Source of the DNA: Spongilla lacustris
Lineage: Eukaryota > Porifera > Demospongiae > Spongillida > Spongillidae
DNA length: 64,000 bases
Direction: 5' to 3'
Assembly (NCBI GenBank): GCA_949361645.1
Contig: OX442415.1
Coordinates: 26,625,092 to 26,689,091, forward strand
The translations under genes and the position numbers were made by a program. How positions within the stretch are numbered: position 1 is the stretch's first letter; each line of letters begins with the position of its first letter. Positions 37,501 through 48,719 of this stretch are shown here, piece by piece. Below the pieces are notes generated by a model that did not search any database, was not told where the DNA came from, and saw nothing but the letters and a program-made list of their open reading frames with translations.

Positions 37501-39225
37501 ACACCCACACAATTAAGGCTGTCCATTTGGTCATGGCGTAAATTAAATTTGGTTTGTGATGATTTATGACCACCATCTTCACATGCACACACATATATTG
37601 CAAGATCGTAAAAATCCCAGGCACCAATGCTACTGTTCATCTTGTTTTCATTGACACTATCATCTTGTGTGGGACGGCCGAAGATGACGATGATGATGAA
37701 AAGGAGAAGGGCCTACCGCACGGTCCCCAGTCCCCTTCAGAGGCCGATAATGAGTGGGCATGGATTGAAACGACACTGCATAATTCAAAAGCTGACTGGA
37801 TCCTTGTATTTGGGCACTATCCAGGTATGAGTGTGGATTAATGAGGAGACGAAGGCATCATGTAATTAATTGCTCCAGTAACCTTCTGACCTTTAACACG
37901 TTTTGTACTGTAGTGTGGGCAGTTGGTGGAGCTGGACCTACTCCTGAACTGGTCAACAAGCTACAACCTCTGCTAATTAAGTATGGCATTGCAGGGTGAG
38001 TGTCAAGGGTTAAGTAGTAGCTACCTTACCAGGTGATTTATGTCTCCACTAGTTACTTCTGTGGTCATCACCACAGTCTCCAGCATATCAATGATGGCAC
38101 TGGTGTGAACTACATTGTTAGTGGGGCTGGGCACTTGACGTCTCTCAGCAAGAAACATGAGGTAATATATTTGTGTGTACCATCTGAGAGAGTTGTGTGT
38201 GTTTTTGTGTGTATAGGTGTGTGTGCATTTGTATTACTGTGACAGCATTATGGCATGGGATTATAGTTGTATGACTATATGATTCTCATTATGTGAAGGT
38301 AGAACTTTATAATGCTCATGTGTATGATGATAATGAAGATCACTCATTTAGTGGTTCTTTTGTGAAGTGAACATAATTTGAGGGTATATGTAAAAGTGAC
38401 ATAGTGAGTCTAAATACCACAATCTAGAGCAGTGCATTAAAAGGGGGAGGGGAGGGGCAATACCAGAGTGATAAAGTTGACGTGCACAATTATCCTCAGA
38501 CATGCAAGTTTTTGCAGAGGGGTACATATGTCACATACACTTGTTTCTCCCTGATAGGATAAAATACCTCCAAACTCTCTAATCTTCCATCATGTTCCAA
38601 ACGTCAAACCTAAAGATAGAATTATGGTAGGAGGTTATAACTCTGTCATTCTAACACCAACGAGTATGGATGTGACATACTACGATGAAACAGGTATGCT
38701 GTGTGCATGCATGTGCAAAGGATTACAAGTACATGTAGGACATGTTTGTGTCTTTATTTGAACTACATTGCCATGATACAGGAATGTAGCATATTGCAGT
38801 TAGCATCTGCATGAATTCACTAGTTTTTGTTATCTTTGCACCTTTGGTATTCTAATGCAATTGCTTCAATGCACATCTTGGTAGAGATTTGTATATGAAT
38901 GTGCTATAAAGATGGTCAGAAGAGTTCCATCACTTATCAAGGCATGTTTTTATGTATTAATTTGCATGGGTTGAAATCTGCATGGGAAGCTCTTGAACCA
39001 CAGTTTGAGAGCAGAGTTATTGCTTAAATCATGGACAAGGTCATAGTCACCCTTTCAAAAGGGGGGGCCAGCCACATCATTAAGACAACCTTTTGTATGG
39101 ATACCTTTATAGTACTATATCCAAGATTGCAGATATTAGTCTCTCACAAATATTATATTATTCTCCACTTCTCAGGATCACACCTGCGCACTATTACAGT
39201 GCCAAACAATCGTCGCAAAAGTTAA
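31566..39225 (+). CDS. ACP5-like: Purple (tartrate-resistant type 5-like) acid phosphatase, 5' end unresolved
   Basis: Exons 31566-31774, 31843-31983, 37605-37824, 37914-37995, 38053-38161, 38558-38693 and 39176-39225 join in phase to a TAA at 39223. All metal-binding blocks of the metallophosphatase fold are present: VVGDWGG, SLGDNFY, CGNHDYKG, FGHYP and CGHHHSLQH, together supplying the expected Asp, Tyr, Asn and His ligands of the di-iron centre. Members hydrolyse phosphomonoesters at acid pH, usually secreted or lysosomal. The loop after VFIDTIILCG is unusually acidic (EDDDDDEKEKG), where mammalian enzymes have a short repression loop. The first exon, expected to carry the signal peptide, was not found. 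Intron 2 is 5.6 kb; the others are 57-482 bases. A polyadenylation signal follows at 39341. Confidence 0.9.
32045..33145. mobile_element. Nonautonomous hAT-like TIR element
   Basis: The left end CAGTGGCGGATCCAGGATTT and the reverse complement of the right end CAGGGGTGGATGCAGGAATT match, both followed by a G-rich run. A roughly 230-base segment is directly duplicated inside (32576-32770 and 32822-33050, both starting TGCTGAATGATACTGTT). No transposase. The terminus matches that of the hAT remnant at 54932-56289. No 8-base duplication is visible. Confidence 0.7.
33428..34574. mobile_element. Long-TIR Tc1/mariner-type nonautonomous element
   Basis: Inverted arms of about 350 bases, 33430-33778 and 34218-34572. 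The ends read TA-CAGTGGAAATCATGATGC and, inverted, CAGTGAAAACCATGATAC, flanked on both sides by TA. The arms share GTTGATTTTCGTTTTCAGT-like and AACACAAAATTTGGTATAG blocks. There is no ORF of transposase type. Confidence 0.75.
34575..34790 (-). mobile_element. tRNA-headed SINE-like repeat
   Basis: On the minus strand it begins CGTCCGAGCGGTTAAGGCTA, which matches a Leu/Ser-type tRNA D-arm and A box. Further on is CGGGTTCAAACCCG, a perfect T-arm and B box. The A-to-B spacing (about 120 bases) is longer than in a tRNA, so this is a tRNA-derived repeat and not a tRNA gene. Relatives: 11275-11820 and 41585-41945. Confidence 0.65.
35639..35878. mobile_element. Near-perfect 240-base palindrome, hairpin element
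   Basis: Arms 35640-35756 and 35758-35878 are reverse complements around the centre GAAGAGTCGGACTCTTC, with only a few mismatches. The outer ends read CAAGATATAAAAACATTCTC. Related half-elements occur at 57193-57360 and 57460-57550. Confidence 0.9.
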
Positions 39226-39319
39226 TTGAAGACTGGCTACATGTGTATATATAAAATGCACTGTGCACCTATCCATAGTGACTGATATAGTGATTGATGT
39301 ATAATTTGTTTGGTGCAGT

Positions 39320-39350
39320 GTTGAGTATGAGTGTGTAAAAAATAAATAAA
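39320..39350 (+). terminator. Polyadenylation signal of the phosphatase gene
   Basis: AATAAATAAA at 39341-39350, about 115 bases after the stop codon. Confidence 0.6.
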
Positions 39351-39719
39351 AACACTTTTCCCTGTGTAATTTAATCACCCTGCTCTAATAATTTTAGATT
39401 ACACCATACATGTTCCGTATACATGTAAACACAGTGGATAACAAATAATAAACTGTTCAAAAGTTGTATTAGCAAATTCACTTTAGGTAGCTCAATCAGT
39501 AGGGTCTTAGAAATCTACTAGGTGTACGTACATGACTGAGCTGGAGAAGCTTACACTTTAGAAAGACATGTCGATATGCAATTCATGTGCAGATAGTCAC
39601 ACTGACAGGCAGCACCATTCATGATATCAAATCAATACAGCGACAGGTGATTCCAAAGTGTGCCTCTACTGTAGGCTGTGATGTGTATGACTGCCTGAGT
39701 ACTTTCTGCCACTTACAGT

Positions 39720-39865
39720 GGAAAGAAAATGGGAGAGGGTGGGGAAGGGGAGAGGGTGGAGAAGGGGAAAAGCAGAGAGGGAGAGGTGGAGGGGGAGGTG
39801 AGGAAAAGGAAGAGGGATGTAAACAGAAGAGGGAAGGGAAGAGAAGGGAAGAGGGAGAGTGGGAG
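39720..39865. repeat. Purine-rich GGGAGAGG tract
   Basis: Over 140 bases of almost pure G/A on the plus strand (GGGAGAGGGTGGGGAAGGGG...). Mirror-like purine tracts of this type can form triplex DNA. Confidence 0.8.
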
Positions 39866-39890
39866 GTAGGTATGAGCATCATACCTGCCC

Positions 39891-40020
39891 CTCCCATCAG
39901 TGGGATCAATGTGTGCTCCATCAGCGATCAGAGAAGTGATGAGGTCACTATGGTTACCCACTAAACATATCAATGCAGCTGACGAGGTACACAAGCAGAG
40001 CAAAATCAGCATCCTGCTCA
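39891..40020 (-). pseudogene. Possible ankyrin-repeat exon remnant
   Basis: The minus strand reads ...GNHSDLITSLIADGAHIDPT then DGRG before a GTATGA donor. This fits the second helix and loop of an ankyrin repeat (GHxDLVxxLLxxGAdvn..d). The expected preceding TPLHxA block is altered (TSSAALICLV). Only one repeat is visible. Confidence 0.4.
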
Positions 40021-40139
40021 ATTGTTTGATGCAAAGGTCAACTGGTGCAAGACACCTATGTTCATGTGATGAGATGTACATAGGGCCAGGCTCATCATAC
40101 GGATAATGCCCGGTCAAAAGGAATTGCAGTTTGTACATG

Positions 40140-41300
40140 TGCGTATACTCCCGTATAACTTGAATGGCTTTTTAACATTTCGATTATTAATAGCCAACTA
40201 CATGCTGCACGACTTAGGTCGGGATCAATATTACTTCATAAACGTAATATCTTGATTTAGTCTTTATAACCACCCTTAATGTTGAAATATTTCTTAGTCC
40301 TTTCCAGCACATGTAGTAGAATTGTGTGCACATGCATATGTATGGTAATTTTAGGCAGTATTAGTACTATAGTATGATTATGACGCATGTACAAATCATA
40401 TAAAAATTACAGCTGTGAAGTACACACCTGTCATGACCAAGCCCAAAGAACTTTCCATCAATGGACAGATGCTTTCTGTATTTGGCTGAGAGGGCAGCTG
40501 ACCCTCAACTGCTGCCATATTTGGTTCAGGCACTAAATGATGTTACAGTGAGGTCCCAACACTAAGTTTGGAAGCAGGCTGTGTGCAACACTGATAATGG
40601 CAGCATCCACTCCCTCTATACTGATGGTGTGTGAACATTCCACAAACTGACTATTGAGGACTAGCTTTGGTCTGTAAGTTGTGTTGTTAGGGTGTTAGAT
40701 GTTCTGTTGAAGTACTCCTTCAATCATTGTAAAACGTTGTGCTTTCTTCCGAATCACCTTTTTTTGTTTTGTTTTTGTCACATGAATTTTTGATCATAGT
40801 GTGGTGTACCCTTGATTACTGTGAAAAGGTGGGGTTGTGTGTAGTTTATGTACATAATATGTTGTATTTTCTCTGGGCATGGCTATAAAGGCAACATCAG
40901 GTGGCCACACTCTTCTTGGATACCGGTATCAGTGCCCAGGCTGACCAACAAGCAATTTTTGAGGATTTTGATCAGCATTACTACCACTTCTAGCCACCAC
41001 TCCATACTTCTACATGTGTACACTCAATACTTGTATAGCCTTCTTGCACAAGGGCACATTTCCAGGAATTAGCCTCAGTTTAGTCTACAAGAGCCAGGTG
41101 TTAGGTGAACTATACGTTCATTACTCAGACATTAGGTTAAACATAACGATATTTGAGCCGATCTCACACCCGACAGGTTTGTATTGGCTTTCTCAAACAT
41201 AGTTTTCCAATGCGTTTATAACATTTACCGTCCAAACAATCAGCTTCAATAGCTAAACTTGCCAGGAAATACCAATGCCTCACAGCGGCGTAGGTACTGA
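40140..41300. other. No gene seen
   Basis: Spacer with scattered short ORFs and no splice-supported exon. Confidence 0.4.
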
Positions 41301-41308
41301 GGAGTTTA

Positions 41309-41310
<2 letters not shown>

Positions 41311-41388
<78 letters not shown>
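41311..41388. repeat. (TG)39 microsatellite
   Basis: Uninterrupted TG dinucleotides. Confidence 0.95.
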
Positions 41389-41389
<1 letters not shown>

Positions 41390-41584
41390 CAAAAAGGCAG
41401 TTGCAATGGCGTATGCTAAAACACTTAAATTTAAATTTAGATCGACAATTCGGGAATAATACATGTACATCGAAGCATTCCGAGAAAAAGGTAAGTTTCG
41501 CTTGGTTTTTAATAAAAATAAAATAGTATGTGGGATCGTTTCCGAGAAAAGGGACCTATAGCGCATTATGTTTGAATTGCTATA

Positions 41585-41945
41585 ATTTTTGAAATGTAAA
41601 AGCTATTAATTTCCTATTTTCGGCACTTCCTACTACACCATTTCTCTTATGCATGTGGTGAAGTGCATTTTGGGGTCTTGAACATACTCCCAGTATAGCA
41701 ACGTCCGATACCCCGAGGGGTTCAAACTCGCCATAACTTTCGGCAGGAATACTCAAATCGCTCCAAATTCGGTTTGGATTCTTCTGTTCTTTAACTTTTA
41801 TGTCATCCGTTAAGGAGATACATCTGAACAAACTACGTGCATGTTTTCGCGCTCGATTCCCGCCAATGATTTGGGCAAATCACGTCCCGCTCAATGTATA
41901 GGGAGGCGGTGGTTATATCATTGGTGCGAATCAAGCGGGAATACG
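41585..41945 (+). mobile_element. SINE-like repeat, third copy
   Basis: Shares TTCCTATTTTC, CATTTTGGGGTCTTG, CAACGTCCGATACCCC, GTTCAAACTCGCCATAACTT and GAACAAACTACGTGCA with 11285-11560, in the same order. The B box is slightly decayed. Confidence 0.6.
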
Positions 41946-42159
41946 TGTCCGGAACATTTCCGCCTAAACGCGAAGGTCGTGCTGTTCCACCGTGTGGAAG
42001 TTAGCCCCACATTCCGGTTCCTCAGCCGCACATTTTAAAATGAATAGGTTTAACATTTCTCACGCGGCGGGCGCAGAAGCGCGCGCTTAATAGATCGTGA
42101 ACGTAAACACTGTTATATGGAGTTGCTTCGCCGTGATCGTGAGCTGTACTATGTAGATG

Positions 42160-45100
42160 TGTACCTGTGCCAACCACGGACACAACATCAGGCGCGGATC
42201 CTGAACACTGGACCAGCAGGGAGCGTGTCCACAACTAATAAGTACTTACAAGCTAAGCTGACCTATGGAGATGGATGTCATTCTTCTGAGTTCCAAAGCA
42301 TATTGAGGCAAAGTGTGAGCTGTTCCTTGTACCCACAGAGTAGGTGTGTCTCTGTGCCAACTGGGGACCCAACGCTGTGAGTGGATTTTGAACACTGGGG
42401 GTGTGACCACGACTAATAAGTACTTACAAGCTGACCTATGCCATTCTTGTGAGTTGCAAAACACATTGAGGCAAAGTGTGAGCTGTTCCTTGTACCCACA
42501 GAGTAGGTGTGTCTCTGTGCCAACTGGGGACCCAACGCTATGAGTGGATTTTGAACATTGGGGGTGTGACCACACTAATAAGTACTTACAAGCTGACCTA
42601 TGCCATTCTTGTGAGTTGCAAAGCACATTGAGACAAAGTGTGAGCTGTTCCTTGTACCCACAGAGTAGGTGTGTCTCTGTGCCAACTGGGGACCCAACGC
42701 TATGGATGGATTTTAAACACTGGGGGTGTGACCACGACTAATAAGTACTTACAAGCTGACCTATGCCATTCTTGTGAGTTGCAAAGCACATTGAGGCAAA
42801 GTGTGAGCTGTTCCTTGTACCCACAGAGTAGGTGTGTCTCTGTGCCTACTGGGGACCCAACGCTATGGATGGATTTTAAACACTGGGGGTGTGACCAAGA
42901 CTAATAAGTACTTACAAGCTGACCTATGCCATTCTTGTGAGTTGCAAAGCACATTGAGGCAAAGTGTGAGCTGTTCCTTGTACCCACAGAGTAGTTGTGT
43001 CTCTGTGCCTACTGGGGACGCAACGCTATGAGTGGATTTTGAACACTGGGGGTGTGACCACAACTAATAAGTACTTACAAGCTGACCTATGCCATTCTTG
43101 TGAGTTGCAAAGCACATTGAGGCAAAGTGTGAGCTGTTCCTTGTACCCACGGAGTAGATGTGTCTCTGTGCCTACTGGGGACCCAACGCTATGGATGGAT
43201 TTTGAACACTGCGGGTGTGACCACGACTAATAGGTACTTACAAGCTGAACTATGCCATTCTTGTGAGTTGCAAAGCACATTGAGGCAAAGTGTGAGCTGT
43301 TCCTTGTATCCACAGAGTAGGTGTGTCTCTGTGCCAACTGGGGACCCAACGCTATGAGTGGATTTTAAACACTGGGGGTGTAATCACGACTAATAAGTAC
43401 TTACAAGCTGACCTATGCCATTCTTGTGAGTTGCAAAGCACATTGAGGCAAAGTGTGAGCTGGTCCTTGTACCCACAGAGTAGGTGTGTCTCTGTGCCAA
43501 CTGGTGACCCAACGCTATGAGTGGATTTTGAACATTGGGGGTGTGACCACGACTAATAAGTACTTACAAGCTGACCTATGCCATTCTTGTGAGTTGCAAA
43601 GCACATTGAGGCAAAATGTGAGCTGTTCCTTGTACCCACCGAGTAGGTGTGTCTCTGTGCCAACTGGGGACCCAACGCTATGGGTGGATTTTGAACACTG
43701 GGGGTGTGACCACGACTAATAAGTACTAACAAGTTGACCTATGCCATTCTTGTGAGTTGCAAAGCACATTGTAACAAAGTGTGAGCTGTTCCTTGTACCC
43801 ACGGAGTAGATGTGTCTCTGTGCCAACTGGGGACCCAACGCTATGGGTGGATTTTGAACACTGGGGGTGTGACCACGACTAGTAAGCACTTACAAGTTGA
43901 ACTATGCCATTCTTGTGAGTTGCAAAGCACATTGAGGCAAAGTGTGAGCTGTTCCTTGTACCCACAGAGTAGGTGTGTCTCTGTGCCAACTGGGGACCCA
44001 ATGCTAAGGGTGGATTTTGAACACTAGGGGTGTGACCACGACTAGTAAGCACTTACAAGCTGAACTATGCCATTCTTGTGAGTTGCAAAGCACATTGAGA
44101 CAAAGTGTGAGCGGTTCCTTGTACCCACAGAGTAGGTGTGTCTCTGTGCCAACTGGGGACCCAACGCTATGGGTGGATTTTGAACACTGGGGGTGTGACC
44201 ACGACTAATAAGTACTTACAAGCTGACCTATGCCATTCTTGTGAGTTGCAAAGCACATTGAGACAAAGTGTGAGCGGTTTCTTGTACCCACAAAGTAGGT
44301 GTGTCTCTGTGCCAACTGGGGACCCAACGCTATGGGTGGATTTTGAACACTGGGGGTGTGACCACGACTAATAAGTACTTACAAGCTGACCTATGCCATT
44401 CTTGTGAGTTGCAAAGCACATTGAGACAAAGTGTGAGCTGTTCCTTGTACCCACAGAGTAGGTGTGTCTCTGTGCCAACTAGGGACCCAACGCTATGAGT
44501 GGATTTTGAACACTGGGGGTGTGACCACGACTAATAAGTACTTACAAGCTGACCTATGCCATTCTTGTGAGTTGCAAAGCACATTGAGGCAAAGTGTGAG
44601 CTGTTCCTTGTACCCACAGAGTAGGTGTGTCTCTGTGCCAACTAGGGACCCAACGCTATGAGTGGATTTTGAACACTGGGGGTGTGACCACGACTAATAA
44701 GTACTTACAAGCTGACCTATGCCATTCTTGTGAGTTGCAAAGCACATTGAGGCAACGTGTGAGCTGTTCCTTGTACCCACAGAGTAGGTGTGTCTCTGTG
44801 CCTACTGGTGATCCAACGCTATGGATGGATTTTGAACACTGGGGGTGTGACCACGACTAATAAGTACTTACAAGCTGACCTATGCCATTCTTGTGAGTTG
44901 CAAAGCACATTGTAACAAAGTGTGAGCTGTTCCTTGTACCCACAGAGTAGGTGTGTCTCTGTGCCAACTGGGGACCCAACGCTATGGGTGGATTTTGAAC
45001 ACTGGGGGTGTGACCACGACTAATAAGTACTTACAAGCTGAACTATGCCATTCTTGTGAGTTGCAAAGCACATTGAGGCAAAGTTTGAGCTGTTCCTTGT

Positions 45101-45672
45101 ACCCACAGAGTAGGTGTGTCTCTGTGCCTACTGGGGACCCAACGCTATGGATGGATTGTGAACACTGGGGGTGTGACCACGACTAATAAGTACTTACAAG
45201 CTGACCTATGCCATTCTTGTGAGTTGCAAAGCACATTGAGGCAAAGTGTGAGCTGTTCTTTGTACCCACAGAGTAGGTGTGTCTCTGTGTCAACTGGGGA
45301 CCCAACGCTATGGATGGATTTTAAACACTGGGGGTGTGACCACGACTAATAAGTACTTACAAGTTGACCTATGCCATTCTTGTGAGTTGCAAAGCACATT
45401 GAGGCAAAGTGTGAGCTGTTCCTTGTACCCACAGAGTAGGTGTGTCTCTGTGCCAACTGGTGACCCAACGCTATGAGTGGATTTTAAACACTGGGGGTGT
45501 GACCACGACTAATAAGTACTTACAAGCTGACCTATGCCATTCTTGTGAGTTGCAAAGCACATTGAGGCAAAGTGTGAGCTGTTCCTTGTACCCACAGAGT
45601 AGGTGTGTCTCTGTGCCAACTGGTGACCCAACGCTATGGATGGATTTTGAACACTGGGGATTTGACCACAAT
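42160..45672. repeat. 163-base satellite, about 21 tandem copies
   Basis: The period is exactly 163 bases in almost every copy, for example ATG positions 42834, 42997, 43160, 43323 and 43486. The unit contains AAGTACTTACAAGCTGACCT, GTGAGTTGCAAAGCACATTG, TTGTACCCACAGAGTAGGTG and GGGACCCAACGCTATG. Copies differ by a few substitutions; the first and last are diverged. Because 163 is not a multiple of three and each copy carries stops, the repeated short ORFs are not a protein. Confidence 0.95.
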
Positions 45673-46381
45673 TGTGTGTGCTATGAGTATATCATCTCAT
45701 CGTACAATAGGACCTCCTGTCATGGATTATCTCTACTTCCCGCCTTTCTGTCCAGATTAACTCCATCACTTCCACCACCCTGGACATCATTTATAGCAGA
45801 CTAAACCTATCCCTTGTGCGCTCGAATGCCGGAGCATTGCAGTATCAGAGCTCAGTTTAGACAGTTGACCTGTACATCATCTCTTATCTTTTTAGCTGTT
45901 ATGTACATGTATCTTGTTTCCAAACTGGCATTTGAAATGTGAATATAATTACTGTTTGTGTTACACTATACTCATTGATCAAGGGGAGGTTATATATGTA
46001 TAGTTGTACGTGTGTGTGTGTGTCTATGTGTGTGTGAATGTATGTGTGACAGTGAAATGAGAATATTATTGTATACATCTGAGGAGTGGCTTAAACTGAT
46101 ACAATAGGTAACAGTTGTGACCTTATTTGGATACATGTACAATGTAGCTGTGTTTTTGTTGACTTAGGCAAAGGGTTGAGGAGTGGTGTTCACATCCACT
46201 ACCTATAGACTGTGTACATACTATATCCCATGATAGTGGGTGGAGCTTGTGTATGGTCCTATATATATATATATACTTTTAAGTCCCACTTCATTTCTAC
46301 TCTTTTGTAAGTTACTGTTTGGGATGGTAAGTGAACTTCAGTTATAGGTATTGTTGTATTACAGAATATTCCATCTTATAG
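45673..46381. other. Spacer between satellite and PHD gene
   Basis: Contains GT-rich and (AT)n runs (46008-46050 and 46258-46275). An upstream exon of the following gene may be here but was not identified. Confidence 0.4.
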
Positions 46382-47658
46382 CCACCTAGACGAAAACATA
46401 ACTTTGAAGCTAGTGCACTTGCAAAATACATTGCTGACACTGGGGAGTCACCTCCCAAAGATGCATCATGTATTGGGCCAAATGGTTACTGGTATTTAGC
46501 TGCTCAAGCTTTGTCAGGAAAATCAAATCCATCTTTCAAGTTTGTGGCAGTAGTTGCTTCATACTGGTATCACAACCGATCTGAATTAAGTCTGTGCAAA
46601 GATGCATTGGTCCATCATCAGGTATAAAAATCTACTTACACAGTGTAAATGTATTGCATTTGTTGTGATGATGTTATAAAATTACTTGCATTGCTATATG
46701 TGTGTTTTAATCTGCATTTGTGATGAATGTACATTTAGACTTGCAGTCTCTACCAAGCAGGAAAACCAATTCTGGTTACAGACGGAAATGTTGCTGATAA
46801 TGTAGGAAATAAGACCAGTACTCGCATGGATGGAGAGATTAATGACAGTAAGGAGGAAGGAGCTAATGCTATGAATGAAGGGGCTAGTGATGGTGTGAAT
46901 GAAGGGGCCAGTGATGGTGTGAATGAAAGGCCTAGTGATGGTGTGAATGAAGGGGCCAGTGATGATGTGAATGAAAGGCCTAGTGATGGTGTGAATGAAG
47001 GGGCCAGTGATGGTGTCAATGAAGGGGCCAGTGATGGTGTGAATGAAAGGCCTAGTGATGGTGTGAATGAAGGGGCCAGTGATGGTGTGAATGAAAGGCC
47101 TAGTGATGGTGTGAATGAAGGGGCCAGTGATGGTGTGAATGAAGGGGCCAGTGATGGTGTGAATGAAGGGGCCAGTGATGGTGTGAATGAAGGGGCCAGT
47201 GATGGTGTGAATGAAGGGGCCAGTGATGGTGTGAATGAAGGGGCCAGTGATGGTGTGAATGAAGGGACCAGTGATGGTGTGAATAAAGGGGCTAGTGATG
47301 GTGTGAATGAAGGGGCCAGTGATGGTGCAGACCAAGAGAATGATCACCACAACCACCATCCTGACCGTATTGAGAACAACGATTCCAAAGAAAATGCTGC
47401 AGGTATCTACTGCGTCTGCCAAACACAGTATGATCCCTCAAGGTTTGTTTATTTTATGTATAATGAACACTAAAATTATAGTTTTTATTGCACCCTGCAC
47501 TGAATTAATTAGATTTATGATTGCATGTGATTACTGTGGAGGCTGGTACCATGGAGACTGTTGGAGTTACTGAAGTTACAGCTTCTTGCATTGAGACATA
47601 CAAATGTTCTATGTGCATGACTGCTGGTGTACTAAGACCCTTCTATACAGACGGTTAG
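46382..47658 (+). CDS. PHD-finger protein with coding minisatellite; frameshift in the finger
   Basis: Exon 46382-46621 (80 codons, phase 0) contains GPNGYWYLAAQALSGKSN, followed by FVAVVASYWYHN. This spacing recalls an OTU-type fold (DGNCLFRAxSxxLxG..) without the catalytic Cys. Exon 46739-47442 contains TCSLYQAGKPILVTDGN, then the repeat DGVNEGAS about 19 times, then a His/Asp/Asn-rich linker and IYCVCQTQYDPS. Exon 47513 onward gives RFMIACDYCGGWYHGDC; after a two-base loss the frame continues VGVTEVTASCIETYKCSMC, completing all eight zinc ligands (C4HC3). In the literal frame a stop follows GDCWSY. The upstream exon is unknown. PHD fingers read histone tails; the OTU resemblance is inference. 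Confidence 0.6.
46875..47330 (+). repeat. 24-base coding minisatellite
   Basis: About 19 copies of GATGGTGTGAATGAAGGGGCCAGT in the reading frame of the PHD gene. Variants (NERPSDGV, NEGTSDGV) are substitutions only; no indel breaks the frame. Confidence 0.95.
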
Positions 47659-47919
47659 CACAGAAATGTAGCAATATAGAAGTTCATGAATGTGTACATA
47701 CAGGAGTAATACAAATTCAAGACAAATATATTGATCTCATTCCGGTATGTGTTGTGTTGTGTTGTTTTGTGAATGTGTGTATGTTGTAATGCATACAAGT
47801 GTATATGTGTATGTATGTATGCATGCATACATATGTATATGCGTGCGCATGCATGCATTGTTGTGTTGTGTTCTGTTGTGCTGTACTGTATGTATGTAGG
47901 AATCATGCATGTGTATGTG

Positions 47920-47924
47920 TGTAC

Positions 47925-47955
<31 letters not shown>

Positions 47956-48362
47956 TGTATGTATGTATGTATGTATGTATGTATGTATGTATGTATGTAT
48001 GTATGTATGTATGTATGTATGTATGTATGTATGTATGTATGTATGTATGTATGTATGTATGCATGCATGCATGCATGCATGCATGCATGTATGTATGTAT
48101 GTACATCATACATACATACATACATGCATACATACATACATGCATACATGCATACATACATACATACATACATACATACATACATACATACATACATACA
48201 TACATACATACATACATACATACATACATACATACATACATACATACATACATACATACATACATACATACATACATACATACATACATACATACATACA
48301 TACATACATACATACATACATACATACATACATACGTACGTACGTACATACATACATACACA
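47920..48362. repeat. Palindromic tetranucleotide array (ATGT)n then (ACAT)n
   Basis: About 180 bases of (TATG)n/(CATG)n switch at about 48104 to about 255 bases of (CATA)n, so the two halves are reverse complements. The junction contains GTACATCATACATAC. Confidence 0.95.
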
Positions 48363-48719
48363 TACAATACAATACATACACACACATACATACATGCTTA
48401 CCTACATGTATACATCCGCACATACACATAATAGCTGTATGTAAGTACATGTACTGTGCCAATACTTGCCATTTTTGCTAAACATTGTAAATAAGATTTA
48501 TTAATTATACATTGCATATTGGAAAACCTATTTTTAATCTACAATACACACTAAACACTCCAAATGTAAAGGCAAAACACCTTGAGAGGATCACTGTTGC
48601 ATTTGCTCTGACAAGGTTCAGACAGACAGACAGACAGAAACACACACACACATACACATACACATACACATGCATTCATATAGTAAGCTGTCCACCTAAA
48701 GAATGATACTGTTGTACAG

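Larger units (their letters stand above)
31984..37604 (+). other. 5.6-kb intron of the phosphatase gene, filled with mobile elements
   Basis: Bounded by GTGAGT (31984) and TTGCAAG (37604). It holds a hAT-like TIR element (32045-33145), a Tc1/mariner-type long-TIR element (33428-34574), a tRNA-headed SINE-like copy (34575-34790) and a 240-base palindrome (35639-35878). No exon of the phosphatase is expected or seen inside. Confidence 0.8.

Noticed and set aside
39484..39545. tRNA-like start GTAGCTCAATCAGTAGGGT
   Set aside because: Resembles an A box, but no B box or acceptor stem follows at tRNA distance.
42160..45672. CRISPR array
   Set aside because: Whole 163-base units repeat without unique spacers, in a eukaryotic context.
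42346..45804. About twenty near-identical 65-77-codon ORFs as a protein family
   Set aside because: The ORFs recur every 163 bases because of the satellite; 163 is not divisible by three and each unit has stops.
46694..47422. Minus-strand repeated PFIHTITG ORF
   Set aside because: Antisense of the DGVNEGAS repeat, whose plus frame joins the PHD finger.
47655..48481. Long MYVC/HTYI open frames on both strands
   Set aside because: Produced by the tetranucleotide repeat in every frame; no gene context.
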